A DNA stretch of 64,000 nt from Bacteroidota bacterium. GTDB taxonomy: Bacteria > Bacteroidota > Bacteroidia > UKL13-3. The translations under genes and the position numbers were made by a program. Location: contig JAZKBU010000003.1 in the NCBI GenBank assembly GCA_040388375.1, forward strand, positions 434,001-498,000. The letters run 5' to 3'. Below are positions 39,573-48,679 of this stretch, piece after piece; position 1 is the first letter of the stretch; each line of letters starts with the position of its first letter. The notes beneath the pieces were generated by a model. The model was given only the letters and a program-made list of their open reading frames with translations, had not been told where the DNA came from and made no database searches.

Positions 39573-42206
39573 ATGAAGATACTCGATATAAAAACAATGC
39601 GCGGCCCCAATTATTGGAGCGTTCGCAGACATAAGCTTATTCAAATGCGTTTGGATTTAGAAGACATGGAGCAAAAACCAACCAACAAAATTGAAGGCTT
39701 TGGGGAGCGTTTAGAAAAAATGTTTCCAAGCATGTATAGCCACCGTTGTTCCGTTGGTGCACCGGGAGGTTTTTTTAGCAGAGTAAAAGAAGGTACATGG
39801 ATGGGCCATGTAATAGAGCATATAGCACTTGAAATACAAACACTGGCGGGGATGGAAACAGGCTTTGGTCGTACACGTTCTACCGGAAAAGAAGGAGTGT
39901 ATAATGTAGTGTTTAGCTACATGGAAGAAAAAGCAGGCGTGTTTGCAGCCCGTGCTGCCGTGCGCATAGCCGAAGCATTAATCAGTGCAAGCGAATACGA
40001 TTTAGCCAGCGATATACAAGAGTTAAGAGAAATACGCGAAGACGAACGCTTAGGGCCAAGCACTGGTTGTATAGTTGACGAAGCCGTAGCAAGAGGTATT
40101 CCATACATACGTTTAAACAGAAACTCATTAGTACAGTTAGGCTATGGTGTAAACCAAAAGAGAATAAGAGCTACTATTGCCAGTACCACAGGTAGTATAG
40201 CAGTTGATATAGCTTGCGATAAAGAAGAAACCAAAAATCTTTTAGGTGCAGCAGAAATTCCTGTACCCAAAGGCCGCATAGTATATGGCGAAGAAGGATT
40301 ACAGGCAGCCATAGAAAGTATAAAATATCCAATAGTTACCAAGCCCGTTGATGGAAACCATGGTAAAGGAGCTACAACCAATATAAACAATTGGGAAGAT
40401 GCCGTAAAAGGATTAGAAGCCGCTAAAAAATATTCACGCGGAGTAATAGTAGAGAAATTTATAACAGGGTTAGACCACCGTGTTTTAGTAATCAACTACA
40501 AATTTGTAGCCGCAGCTATTCGCAAGCCGGCTGCCGTTACAGGCGATGGTAAGCACACCATTGAGGAGTTAATTGACATTACCAACGAAGACCCACGCAG
40601 AGGGTATGGCCACGAAAAAACATTAACCAGCATAAAAGTAGATCAGTTTACCCTAGATATTTTAACCAATAAAAATTTAACCCTCGAAAGCGTTTTACCT
40701 GCAGGCGAAGAGTTATGGTTAAAACCTACAGCCAACCTCTCAACCGGAGGAACAGCAACCGACATAACAGACCTTGTACATCCCGATAACATATTTATGT
40801 GCGAGCGCATAGCACGCATTATAGGTTTAGATATATGCGGAATAGATATTATGGCCGAAACCCTGAGCGAGCCTGTAAGCGAAACAGGAGGAGGCGTTAT
40901 AGAAGTAAATGCAGCACCGGGCTTCCGTATGCATATTGACCCTGCTTCAGGCTTACCACGTAACATAGCAGAGCCCGTAATAGATATGCTATACCCGATT
41001 GGAAGCACCGCCCGTATTCCAATTATAGCCGTAACAGGAACAAATGGAAAAACCACTACTACTCGTTTAATGGCGCACATGGTAAAAACCATGGGACATA
41101 AAGTAGGTTATACCACCACCGATGGTGTATATATTCAAAACCAGTTAATGATGAGAGGCGATTGTACAGGCCCTGTAAGTGCAGAGTTTGTATTGAAAGA
41201 TCCAACCGTTGATTTTGCCGTATTAGAATGTGCAAGAGGAGGTATTTTACGTTCAGGTTTAGGTTTCCATAATTGCGATATAGCCATCGTAACCAATATA
41301 GCCGAAGACCATTTAGGCCTTGGCGATATAGATACCATAGAACAGTTAGCCAGGGTAAAAGCAGTAGTGCCCGAAAGCGTTTTACCCGGAGGTTACGCCA
41401 TATTAAATGCAGACAATGTACATACCGTGGGTATGACCAAAGACCTGCGTTGTAAACATGCATTCTTTAGCATGGATGAAAACAACCCGATTATAAAAGC
41501 ACATACAGCAGCAGGAGGTTTAGCTGCTATTTACGAAAACGACTATGTAACCATTTGCAAAGGCACTTGGAAAATAAGAGTAGAAAAAGCCATTAACATA
41601 CCACTTACATTTGGTGGTAAAGCCACTTACAATATAGCCAACGTATTACCCGTAATATTAGCAGGGTTCATCCGCAATTATAAAATAGAAGATATGCGCT
41701 TAGCATTAGCTACCTTTATTCCCGGTCCTGCACAAACACCCGGTCGCATGAATATATTCCGTTTTAAAAACTTTGATGTAATGGTTGACTATGCACACAA
41801 TACTGCCGGTTTTGAAGCCATTTCAGAAATGTTAAGTAAAATAGATGCAACAGAAAAAGTAGGTGTTATAGCAGGTGTGGGTGATAGGAGAGATGAAGAT
41901 ACCATTAACCTGGGTAAAGTAGCCGCTAAAATGTTTGATGAAATAATTATACGTCAGGATAAAAACTTACGAGGTAAAACCGAAGAAGAGATTATTGATT
42001 TGATGACGTCCGGTATCAGCCAAATAGATGCCAATAAAAAAGTAACGACCATTAAAAAAGAAAAAGAGGCCATTGAGTACGCCATTAAACATGCTAAAAA
42101 AGGTAGCTTTATTACCATTTGCAGCGATGTAGTGCCGGATGCATTAGACCAGATAATGAAACTAAAAGAAGAAGAAGATTTAGGGCATATTGAATTAGGA
42201 AAATAA
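39573..42206 (+). CDS. cphA: Cyanophycin synthetase
   Basis: This 877-residue enzyme polymerises aspartate and arginine into cyanophycin, a nitrogen reserve granule. The CphA layout is complete. The N-terminal domain opens with MKILDIKTMRGPNYWS. An ATP-grasp domain follows (about 215-480, with KPVDGNHGKG and EVNAAPGFRMHIDP). The C-terminal part is Mur-ligase-like with P-loop GTNGKTTTTR near 491, then ECARGGILRSGLGF, TNIAEDHLG and VMVDYAHNTAGFE. Length is typical of CphA1. No cyanophycinase or isoaspartyl dipeptidase gene is within this window, so mobilisation genes must lie elsewhere or be absent. A bidirectional terminator follows. Confidence 0.97.
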   Translation: MKILDIKTMRGPNYWSVRRHKLIQMRLDLEDMEQKPTNKIEGFGERLEKMFPSMYSHRCSVGAPGGFFSRVKEGTWMGHVIEHIALEIQTLAGMETGFGRTRSTGKEGVYNVVFSYMEEKAGVFAARAAVRIAEALISASEYDLASDIQELREIREDERLGPSTGCIVDEAVARGIPYIRLNRNSLVQLGYGVNQKRIRATIASTTGSIAVDIACDKEETKNLLGAAEIPVPKGRIVYGEEGLQAAIESIKYPIVTKPVDGNHGKGATTNINNWEDAVKGLEAAKKYSRGVIVEKFITGLDHRVLVINYKFVAAAIRKPAAVTGDGKHTIEELIDITNEDPRRGYGHEKTLTSIKVDQFTLDILTNKNLTLESVLPAGEELWLKPTANLSTGGTATDITDLVHPDNIFMCERIARIIGLDICGIDIMAETLSEPVSETGGGVIEVNAAPGFRMHIDPASGLPRNIAEPVIDMLYPIGSTARIPIIAVTGTNGKTTTTRLMAHMVKTMGHKVGYTTTDGVYIQNQLMMRGDCTGPVSAEFVLKDPTVDFAVLECARGGILRSGLGFHNCDIAIVTNIAEDHLGLGDIDTIEQLARVKAVVPESVLPGGYAILNADNVHTVGMTKDLRCKHAFFSMDENNPIIKAHTAAGGLAAIYENDYVTICKGTWKIRVEKAINIPLTFGGKATYNIANVLPVILAGFIRNYKIEDMRLALATFIPGPAQTPGRMNIFRFKNFDVMVDYAHNTAGFEAISEMLSKIDATEKVGVIAGVGDRRDEDTINLGKVAAKMFDEIIIRQDKNLRGKTEEEIIDLMTSGISQIDANKKVTTIKKEKEAIEYAIKHAKKGSFITICSDVVPDALDQIMKLKEEEDLGHIELGK

Positions 42207-42230
42207 AATATACCATTAACCCTTTAAATT

Positions 42231-42270
42231 AAAAAGACTAGCTATAATATTATAGCTAGTCTTTATTTTT
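42231..42270. terminator. Bidirectional terminator, 16-bp palindrome arm
   Basis: AAAGACTAGCTATAAT and its complement form a perfect palindrome centred at 42248/42249, with a T-run to 42270 and an A-run on the other side. It lies between cphA and the facing lipoprotein gene. Confidence 0.88.
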
Positions 42271-42705
42271 TTAGTTCCCTTCAAAGTAATAAACATATGT
42301 ATTACCATCAACAGATTTGCGCAACCACAATTCGGAAGATGCTAACCTTTGAATATTGTATACGTCAGCCGCACCATCTATAGTGATTCTAACATCTTCA
42401 TCATCATTTTCAAATGCCCATGTTCCACTTTTAACAGTTTTTACAGGAGCACCAAAAAGAGCTCCTTCAATAGTTTGTGTTAAAGTACCACTGTTAAATA
42501 TGTTATAAATATAAGAAGTACCGTTTAAATCCTGGTTAATTCCATTTTTTTCATATTTAGCCAAGGTCCAGGTATTTGTAAATCTATCCTTCCTTGTTCT
42601 AAGCGAAACAATAGGATCATCAGATCCTTTTTTACATGATGGAAGTAAAGTGAGAAGGCCGGTGCATATTAGCAGTGCATAAAGCGTGATTTTAATTGTT
42701 TTCAT
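42271..42705 (-). CDS. Lipocalin-like lipoprotein
   Basis: This is a 144-residue lipoprotein. The signal MKTIKITLYALLICTGLLTLLPSC ends at Cys24. The mature part, RFTNTWTLAKYEKNGINQDLNGTSYIYNIFNSGTLTQTIEG...SGTWAFENDDEDVRITI, resembles the small lipocalin-like domains common in Bacteroidota: a Trp strand, then a series of strands ending in a reactive-looking ELWLRK. It probably has an eight-strand barrel and faces the periplasm or surface. The ligand is unknown. The downstream end shares a bidirectional terminator with cphA. Confidence 0.8.
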   Translation of the reverse strand: MKTIKITLYALLICTGLLTLLPSCKKGSDDPIVSLRTRKDRFTNTWTLAKYEKNGINQDLNGTSYIYNIFNSGTLTQTIEGALFGAPVKTVKSGTWAFENDDEDVRITIDGAADVYNIQRLASSELWLRKSVDGNTYVYYFEGN

Positions 42706-42926
42706 AATTTGGTTGTATTCTTGATTGTAAAATACAATACAAAGGTGCTTTTAGCAGGCCTTTTTAGCTTATATAATAATTTGTTTTTATTGTATAATTA
42801 TTGTTTTCAAAACATAATTTTTACCGCATAAATGAATATGCTTGTTAATTACCCATGTTTTAACCTTTCATCACAAAATTTTTGATGATATAGCCTTTAT
42901 AGACAATATTGCTCAAAAAATAAACT

Positions 42927-44315
42927 ATGAAAATAATAAATACTTTACTACTTACCATTGTCACTGGTAGCATTATGGCTCAGGTTCCACAAGTCATTAA
43001 CGATAAGTTAAACAAAACTTATGATAGCATATGCACCAAGCTTAATATAAAAGGTTCGTCAGCAGCTATACTTATTCCTAATGTGGGTATATGGAAAAGA
43101 AATTTTGGCATATCACATACCGGTAAAAGTACCGATACCGAAATGTTGTTTACATTAGGTAGCAATACCAAAACATACACCGCTACCGTTATATTAAAAT
43201 TACACCAGTTAGGTATGTTAAACATAAACGATACAATAGGAAAATGGTTTAACAATGTAAGCAATGTAAACGGTACTGCTAAAATACAGCAGCTTTTAAA
43301 CCACACCAGCGGAATAGCCAGTTATACCAACAATAATACCTTTTGGTCAACAGTAAATAATGATTTAGCCAAACCATGGACACCCGAAGAAATACTTCCT
43401 TATATTCCTGCTGCATCTTTTGCGCCCGGTGCCAGTTGGGAGTACTCCAACTCTAACTATTTACTAGCAGGTATTATTATTAAACAAGTAACAGGTAAAT
43501 CATTGTCAGAAGCATACCGCACTTATATTTTCAATCCCTTAAGTTTAGGCAAAACCTTTTTACCTGCAGAAGAAACAACCAATATGGATGTAGCGCATCA
43601 TTGGAGTACATCAATTGGCAATCCCTATTTAACAGATTGGGAAGGTTTAGGATTAAGTTATGTAGCTATGGATAAAGTGTCGTGGGCAGCAGGAGGATTG
43701 TATGCAACTGCAGAAGATAATGTTAAATTTTTCAATGCGCTTTTTAATACCAAAACCATTATTGCCGATAGTATGATTACCAAAATGAAAGTAACCCGTA
43801 ATATAGGAAATGGGGCAGCTTATGGTTTAGGCATATTTACCTACGCAGGTTTTAACGGACGCACTGTATACAGCCATGGAGGTAGCAATCTAGGAGGCGT
43901 TAATGAAAACCTGTACGATCCCGTTAATTCAGTGTCCATGTCAATATTAACCAATCAGGATAGCATTGATAACGATATGGTTTTAATACCATTACTATAC
44001 AACTTACATAAAGATTTGATAGCGTTAAAAGTAGGTGTAAACAATATAGAAAATAACATTAGCCAAAACATCAAAATATATCCAAATCCATCGAATGGAA
44101 ATGTAGCAATAGATATAGACCAGGGTTTAGAGGATGATATAACCATAAGCATAGTTGATATGAGTGGTAAACAGATAATGGACTTAGGTAGTTTTCAAAA
44201 ACAAAACGCACGACATTTAAAAGTAGATGTAAGTAATTTGCAAAAAGGTATTTACCTAATTACAGGTAAATCAACCAATCATACATTTACCAAAAAACTA
44301 ATGCTAGTCGATTAG
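42927..44315 (+). CDS. Secreted serine hydrolase (class C beta-lactamase fold) with T9SS domain
   Basis: This is a 462-residue exported enzyme. The signal peptide is MKIINTLLLTIVTGSIMA. The serine-hydrolase motifs are present: SxxK as SNTK with Ser79 and Lys82, YSN in WEYSNSNYLLAG near 170, and HGG in YSHGGSNLGG near 315. This is the class C / D-aminopeptidase / esterase fold, and beta-lactamase activity should not be assumed. Residues about 390-462 (IYPNPSNGNVAIDI...GIYLITGKSTNHTFTKKLMLVD) are a T9SS type A domain, so it is delivered to or beyond the cell surface. The 221 bases upstream show no clear promoter match. Confidence 0.9.
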   Translation: MKIINTLLLTIVTGSIMAQVPQVINDKLNKTYDSICTKLNIKGSSAAILIPNVGIWKRNFGISHTGKSTDTEMLFTLGSNTKTYTATVILKLHQLGMLNINDTIGKWFNNVSNVNGTAKIQQLLNHTSGIASYTNNNTFWSTVNNDLAKPWTPEEILPYIPAASFAPGASWEYSNSNYLLAGIIIKQVTGKSLSEAYRTYIFNPLSLGKTFLPAEETTNMDVAHHWSTSIGNPYLTDWEGLGLSYVAMDKVSWAAGGLYATAEDNVKFFNALFNTKTIIADSMITKMKVTRNIGNGAAYGLGIFTYAGFNGRTVYSHGGSNLGGVNENLYDPVNSVSMSILTNQDSIDNDMVLIPLLYNLHKDLIALKVGVNNIENNISQNIKIYPNPSNGNVAIDIDQGLEDDITISIVDMSGKQIMDLGSFQKQNARHLKVDVSNLQKGIYLITGKSTNHTFTKKLMLVD

Positions 44316-44342
44316 TATAAGTAAGTATTAATACAATGAAAG

Positions 44343-44369
44343 AGGCTGCCTGCAAAGGGTAGCCTTTTT
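44343..44369 (+). terminator. Terminator after the serine hydrolase gene
   Basis: AGGCT (44343-44347) pairs with AGCCT (44361-44365), supported by CC/GG pairs inside and followed by TTTTT. Confidence 0.65.
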
Positions 44370-44467
44370 GCGTTTGGTAAGTTCCCGTTTATAGCAAATA
44401 CATAGCTATTATTTATTAGTAAAAACATAGCACAATTTTTATATTCGTTTTCATAAAAATAGTTACT

Positions 44468-46312
44468 ATGAAAAAAGTATTGTTTGTTCTTGTCTGTTTA
44501 ATAAGTAATGTAAGTTGGGCGCAATCGTATAAGCCATTAAACAGAGTTGACCCTCCGTTTTGGTGGAATAATTTAAACAACAAAGAATTGCAATTACAAT
44601 TGTATGGTAGAGATATAGCTAGTAACTCAGTTAAAATAATCAATCCCAAAGTAAAACTGGTAAGAATAGAAAAGGTTGAGAGCCCTGACTACTTATATGT
44701 GTACGTTAATCTGCAACATTGTAACGATACACAGTTTATCATACAGTTTACAAAAGGAACAGAAACTTTCCGTTACCCCTATAAGTTACAAAAACTAAGT
44801 AAGGATATAGATAACATAACCCAAGCCGATTTAATCTATTTAGCTATGCCCGATAGGTTTGCCAATGGCGATACCACCAACGATGTAGTGGCGGGTTTAA
44901 GAGAAGACAGCTGCAATAGAAATTCATATCATGGACGCCATGGAGGCGATTTGCAAGGAGTAATTACCCATTTAGATTATCTGGACGAATTAGGAGTAAC
45001 AGCATTATGGTTAAACCCCACTTTAATAAACGATCAGCCTAAATACAGTTACCACGGTTATGCCTTAACCGACCATTACAAAACAGACCCACGCTTTGGT
45101 ACTAATGCTGACTATAAAAAATTAGGACAAGAATTAAAAAAACGCCATATGAAACTAATTATGGATTTAGTACCTAACCATATTGGCGATAAGCATTGGA
45201 TGTTTTTAAACATGCCCGAAAAAAGTTTTGTAAACCAATGGCCGGGTTTTACCCGTACCAATTATAGAGCAACAACCCATTTTGATCCCTATGCAAGTAC
45301 AGCCGAAAAAAAACAAATGGTTGATGGATGGTTTGATAACCAAATGCCCGATATAAACCAACGCAACCCGCGCATAGCAACCTATTTAATGCAAAGCTAT
45401 TTATGGTGGATTAACTATGCAGGAATAGACGGATTTAGAATAGATACATACAGTTATAACGATTATGAATTTATGAATAAGTGTATGGACTATATAAAAA
45501 AAGAATACCCTAACTTTTGGAGCTCAGGTGAAATATGGGAAAGAGGTGTTTTAAGCAATGCTTATTTTACACAACAAACAGCCTATTCAAAATCGCCCAA
45601 AAGTAATTTAACCAGTGCCATAGATTTTAACTTGCATTGGGCCATACACGAAGCCTTGCTCGATACACCCGACTGGGATAAAGGAACAGCCCAATTGTAC
45701 CGCACATTAACCCAGGATGGCTTGTACAATGAGCCACATTTAAACATGACATTTTTAGACAACCATGACCTGAACAGGTTTTATTCAATCATGAAAAATG
45801 ACATCAGGAAATTTAAGATGGGTATAGGCTTGTTGCTAACATTACGGGGCGTACCAAGTATTTATTATGGAACAGAATTATTGGTAAAAAACCCACAATT
45901 ACCAAGAACAAACGATGGGCAGGTGCGCATGGATTTTGAAGGAGCATGGCCTGGCGATAAGCAAAATAAGTTTACAGCAGCAGGCCGGACAGAAGAAGAG
46001 AATGAAGCATTTAAATATGTGAAAAAATTAGCTAATTGGCGAAAAAATAATGCAGCTATCACACAAGGAAAAACATTGCATTTTGCTCCCAACGATGGAG
46101 TATACGTTTACTTCAGGTATACCAATACAAAAGCAGTAATGGTTATTTTAAATAGAAATGTAAAAGCACAACAGGTCAACTTTATCAGGTTTAGCGAAAT
46201 TTTAAAAAACTATACCAAAGCATACCATATAATAAATGAACAAAGTATTAATTTAAATGAATCACATAGTGTTTTACCCGATACGATAGAGATTATAGAA
46301 TTAGAAAAATAA
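44468..46312 (+). CDS. Exported GH13 alpha-amylase-family enzyme
   Basis: This is a 614-residue glycoside hydrolase family 13 protein with signal peptide MKKVLFVLVCLISNVSWA. Residues 20-110 are an N-terminal beta domain of cyclomaltodextrinase type. The barrel follows: DLVPNHIGDKHWM near 233-245, GFRIDTY with nucleophile Asp326, SGEIW with acid/base Glu355, and FLDNHD with Asp434. A short C-terminal beta domain closes the protein. No T9SS domain is present, so it is probably periplasmic. The fold and motifs suggest cyclomaltodextrinase or neopullulanase-like cleavage of alpha-glucans. No SusC/SusD or transporter genes are nearby. Confidence 0.92.
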   Translation: MKKVLFVLVCLISNVSWAQSYKPLNRVDPPFWWNNLNNKELQLQLYGRDIASNSVKIINPKVKLVRIEKVESPDYLYVYVNLQHCNDTQFIIQFTKGTETFRYPYKLQKLSKDIDNITQADLIYLAMPDRFANGDTTNDVVAGLREDSCNRNSYHGRHGGDLQGVITHLDYLDELGVTALWLNPTLINDQPKYSYHGYALTDHYKTDPRFGTNADYKKLGQELKKRHMKLIMDLVPNHIGDKHWMFLNMPEKSFVNQWPGFTRTNYRATTHFDPYASTAEKKQMVDGWFDNQMPDINQRNPRIATYLMQSYLWWINYAGIDGFRIDTYSYNDYEFMNKCMDYIKKEYPNFWSSGEIWERGVLSNAYFTQQTAYSKSPKSNLTSAIDFNLHWAIHEALLDTPDWDKGTAQLYRTLTQDGLYNEPHLNMTFLDNHDLNRFYSIMKNDIRKFKMGIGLLLTLRGVPSIYYGTELLVKNPQLPRTNDGQVRMDFEGAWPGDKQNKFTAAGRTEEENEAFKYVKKLANWRKNNAAITQGKTLHFAPNDGVYVYFRYTNTKAVMVILNRNVKAQQVNFIRFSEILKNYTKAYHIINEQSINLNESHSVLPDTIEIIELEK

Positions 46313-46336
46313 ATTGTACGTTGGCGTAATTCAATA

Positions 46337-46350
46337 ATGAGATATCTCAT
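46337..46350. promoter_or_regulatory. Perfect 14-bp palindrome upstream of InsA-like gene
   Basis: ATGAGATATCTCAT lies 52 bases before ATG 46403 and could be an operator for the DNA-binding protein encoded there, or a relic of a mobile-element end. A weak -33/-7 pair follows it (TTG 46355, AATATTTG 46374). Confidence 0.45.
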
Positions 46351-46402
46351 GGCATTGGTAATGAAATATTTATAATATTTGTTGAGCCCTAAATACCATT
46401 TT

Positions 46403-46828
46403 ATGGATACAGCAATTAAATGCCCCAAATGTGCTACTGACAAAGTTATTAAAAGTGGAATAGTACAAGACCGCCAACGACACAAGTGTAAGAGTTGCGG
46501 TTACTTTTTTACTGTAGATAAACTAGGTAAGCGAATAGATAATTACTATGTAACTAAATCCATACAACTTTATTACGAAGGATTAAGTTATAGAGATATA
46601 GAACGTTTGTTAGGAGTAAGCCACGTAAGCGTTATGAATTGGGTTAAACAATACGGTGTTGTACGCCCTGATATATTGCAACGCAATCCCGAAGTTGAAT
46701 TACTAAGCCATGAAGAGTTAATGAAATACATGGAAGCCAAAGATAATTTGAAAGATATGGGCTATGTGCTTTCCGAAGTAGGTGATAAGTTTTTATTAAT
46801 TAAATGGAATAAACAGAGGCCCAAATAA
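46403..46828 (+). CDS. InsA-like zinc-ribbon / HTH DNA-binding protein
   Basis: This is a 141-residue protein starting at ATG 46403. Residues 5-40 are a zinc ribbon of the IS1 InsA type (CPKCATDKVIKSG...DRQRHKCKSCGYFFTV). Residues about 50-85 are a helix-turn-helix (YYEGLSYRDIERLLGVSHVSVMNWVKQYG). A further about 55 residues follow without a DDE catalytic domain. No InsB-like gene and no obvious terminal repeats or target duplication flank it, so it looks like a domesticated transposase domain used as a regulator rather than an IS. The 14-bp palindrome upstream is a candidate self-operator. A strong terminator follows. Confidence 0.82.
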   Translation: MDTAIKCPKCATDKVIKSGIVQDRQRHKCKSCGYFFTVDKLGKRIDNYYVTKSIQLYYEGLSYRDIERLLGVSHVSVMNWVKQYGVVRPDILQRNPEVELLSHEELMKYMEAKDNLKDMGYVLSEVGDKFLLIKWNKQRPK

Positions 46829-46847
46829 CCATTAGGTTTATAAGCAT

Positions 46848-46882
46848 AAAAAAAGCAGGATTAATTAATCCTGCTTTTTTTT
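46848..46882. terminator. Bidirectional terminator
   Basis: The palindrome GCAGGATTAATTAATCCTGC at 46855-46874 is flanked by A7 and T8. It is shared by the InsA-like gene and the facing RRM-protein gene. Confidence 0.93.
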
Positions 46883-46900
46883 ATTCGGTACTTACAAATA

Positions 46901-47221
46901 TTAAAATCTGCGAGGACCTCTGTCGTTGTTGTTACGGTTTCCACCACCAAATCCACCACGACCACCACCAGTATTCTCTGTACGTGGGCGAGCTTCAGTT
47001 ACGTTAATCACTTTGCCAACATGTTCTGTTTGGTGTAATTTTTCAATAGCATTTTGAGCTTCTGAATCGTTAGACATTTCAACGAATCCAAAACCACGTG
47101 AGCGTCCTGTTTCGCGATCTAAAATAACTTTTGCCGAAGTAACTTCTCCATATCCTTCGAATAATTGTTGCAGTTGTTCGCTAGAAACACTGTAATTTAA
47201 ATTTGCAACGTAAATGTTCAT
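46901..47221 (-). CDS. RRM-domain RNA-binding protein
   Basis: This is a 106-residue protein with one RNA recognition motif. RNP2 is NIYVANLNYSV at 2-12 and RNP1 is SRGFGFVEM near 42-50, with the expected aromatic residues. A Gly/Arg/Asn-rich tail (GGGRGGFGGGNRNNNDRGPRRF) of about 25 residues resembles eukaryotic and cyanobacterial glycine-rich RNA-binding proteins. In bacteria such proteins are often cold-induced and act as RNA chaperones. The 5' leader carries a small hairpin and is AT-rich. Cytoplasmic. Confidence 0.93.
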   Translation of the reverse strand: MNIYVANLNYSVSSEQLQQLFEGYGEVTSAKVILDRETGRSRGFGFVEMSNDSEAQNAIEKLHQTEHVGKVINVTEARPRTENTGGGRGGFGGGNRNNNDRGPRRF

Positions 47222-47398
47222 TTAATTAAATATTATATTGTTTTAAAGCCTTGTGGCTTTCTCTTACAAGTGTAATAAATTAATTTTGTATTTTCATACA
47301 GTCTCAATTTTTTTTTAATTTTTTTTTGCTTTCAGTAGTAAAATTAAGCATTACGATTGTGTTAAATTTTAATGTGTTATTTTTTGCAGGCTAAAAAC
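47222..47398. other. AT-rich leader of the RRM gene
   Basis: On the minus strand a TACACTTG element (47267-47274) and a hairpin AAAGCC-TTGT-GGCTTT (47245-47260) precede the ATG. The rest is poly-T-rich sequence with no gene. A cold-responsive leader is possible but not shown. Confidence 0.4.
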
Positions 47399-47428
47399 TT
47401 GTTTCACGCAATAAAAAATATATTTTTG
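47399..47428 (+). promoter_or_regulatory. Promoter TTG-N19-TATTTTTG for the bactofilin gene
   Basis: TTG at 47399-47401 and an exact -7 TATTTTTG at 47421-47428 are 19 bases apart. The ATG follows 45 bases later. Confidence 0.75.
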
Positions 47429-47473
47429 TTTGGTTTGAAATAAACAATTTTTAACCTTAACACACATGTAACA

Positions 47474-47899
47474 ATGGCGATATTTAATGCTAATAAAAAC
47501 CAAACATTCAATCCGCAGGAAATAAATATTATTAATGCAGGAACGAGTATTGTTGGAAATATAAACTCAGAAGGAGATTTGAGAATAGATGGTTCAGTAA
47601 AAGGATCAATAGTGGTAAAGAGTAAATTAGTTATTGGGCCAAGTAGTAAAATTGAAGGTAATATTAAAGCAGCCAATTGCGATATTTCAGGATTAGTAAG
47701 TGGCAATATGGAAATAGGCGAATTACTTTCAGTAAAAGCAACCGCCAAAATAGTAGGCGATATTACGTCACAAAAACTAATTATTGAATCAGGAGCTGAG
47801 TTTAACGGACGTAGCCAAATGGGTATAAGTAAATCATCAAATGGTGCACAAAAACCTTCCAATCCAATTAATGTAAAACCTGCGGTTGTAGCAGAGTAA
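47474..47899 (+). CDS. Bactofilin family cytoskeletal protein
   Basis: This is a 141-residue bactofilin. The core at about 20-115 is the Gly/Ile-rich beta-helix (NIINAGTSIVGNINSEGDLRIDGSVKGSIVVKSKLVIGPSSKIEGNIKAANCDISGLVSGNMEI...) that assembles into non-polar filaments without nucleotide. Short unstructured ends flank it. Bactofilins organise cell-wall enzymes and cell shape; no M23 peptidase gene is adjacent here. It has its own promoter and a small terminator before rsmE. Confidence 0.95.
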   Translation: MAIFNANKNQTFNPQEINIINAGTSIVGNINSEGDLRIDGSVKGSIVVKSKLVIGPSSKIEGNIKAANCDISGLVSGNMEIGELLSVKATAKIVGDITSQKLIIESGAEFNGRSQMGISKSSNGAQKPSNPINVKPAVVAE

Positions 47900-47925
47900 A
47901 CTTATCACACAATATTAAATGCAAA

Positions 47926-47953
47926 AGAAGACGTATTTCATGCGTCTTTTTTT
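47926..47953 (+). terminator. Terminator after the bactofilin gene
   Basis: AAGACG (47928-47933) pairs with CGTCTT (47943-47948), followed by a T-run to 47953. Confidence 0.75.
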
Positions 47954-47962
47954 ATATAAACC

Positions 47963-48679
47963 ATGCAATTATTTTTTCATTCCAATTTACAAGATTCAAC
48001 TATAGAATTACCCGAAGATGAATCAAAACATTGTATAAGAGTACTACGTAAACAGCTGGGTGATATTTTAACATTAATAGATGGCAAAGGAAACGAAGCC
48101 CAATGTGAAATTACCAATGCCAATCCTAAAAAATGCATTTTAAAAACAGTACAAATTAAACACCATCCTAAACCAAACAGCAGACACTTACACTTGGTTG
48201 TAGCACCAACAAAAAACTTTGACAGAATGGATTGGATGTTGGAAAAATGTACAGAAATTGGTATTGATGAAATAACCTTTATTGAAGCAGAAAATTCAGA
48301 AAGAGATAAAATAAATAAAGAACGTAGCGAAAAAATTTTAGTACAGTCCATTAAACAAAGCAAGCAATATTGGTTACCTCAATTAAACAATATTATAAGT
48401 TTAAAAGAATTGCTAAGTAAAGAAACCGTACAAACCACAAAATTCATTGCGTGGTGCAAAACAGAAACCACACAAGGTTTAGCCAAACACTTACTACAAA
48501 GTAAAGATTATTCAATAATGGTGTTAATTGGCCCCGAAGGCGATTTTACCGATAATGAATTGGCACAATGCGAAGCAAAAGGATTTATACCTGTTTCCTT
48601 AGGTAATACTATTTTACGTACAGAAACAGCAGCTATGTATGCTTGTTCAGTTATCAATAGTCAAATAGACAATGCATAA
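47963..48679 (+). CDS. rsmE: 16S rRNA (uracil-1498-N3)-methyltransferase
   Basis: This is a 238-residue SPOUT methyltransferase that modifies U1498 of 16S rRNA in the decoding region. The N-terminal PUA-like part has HCIRVLRKQLGD near 23-34. The knot region includes LIGPEGDFTDNEL near 192-204 and SLGNTILRTETAAM near 213-226, both hallmark motifs. Length is typical. The following PAP2 gene starts 8 bases before this stop, so translation is coupled. Confidence 0.96.
   Translation: MQLFFHSNLQDSTIELPEDESKHCIRVLRKQLGDILTLIDGKGNEAQCEITNANPKKCILKTVQIKHHPKPNSRHLHLVVAPTKNFDRMDWMLEKCTEIGIDEITFIEAENSERDKINKERSEKILVQSIKQSKQYWLPQLNNIISLKELLSKETVQTTKFIAWCKTETTQGLAKHLLQSKDYSIMVLIGPEGDFTDNELAQCEAKGFIPVSLGNTILRTETAAMYACSVINSQIDNA

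Noticed and set aside
40142-41463. Long open frames antisense to cphA (117, 149 and 134 residues)
   Set aside because: They lie fully inside a strongly conserved gene, have no family marks and odd compositions, and arise from codon bias on the coding strand.
42927-44315. Beta-lactamase (resistance) call
   Set aside because: SxxK/YSN/HGG motifs are shared with peptidases and esterases, and a T9SS-exported member is more likely one of those.
44468-46312. Polysaccharide utilisation locus around the GH13 enzyme
   Set aside because: No SusC/SusD pair, sigma/anti-sigma pair or further glycosidases are nearby.
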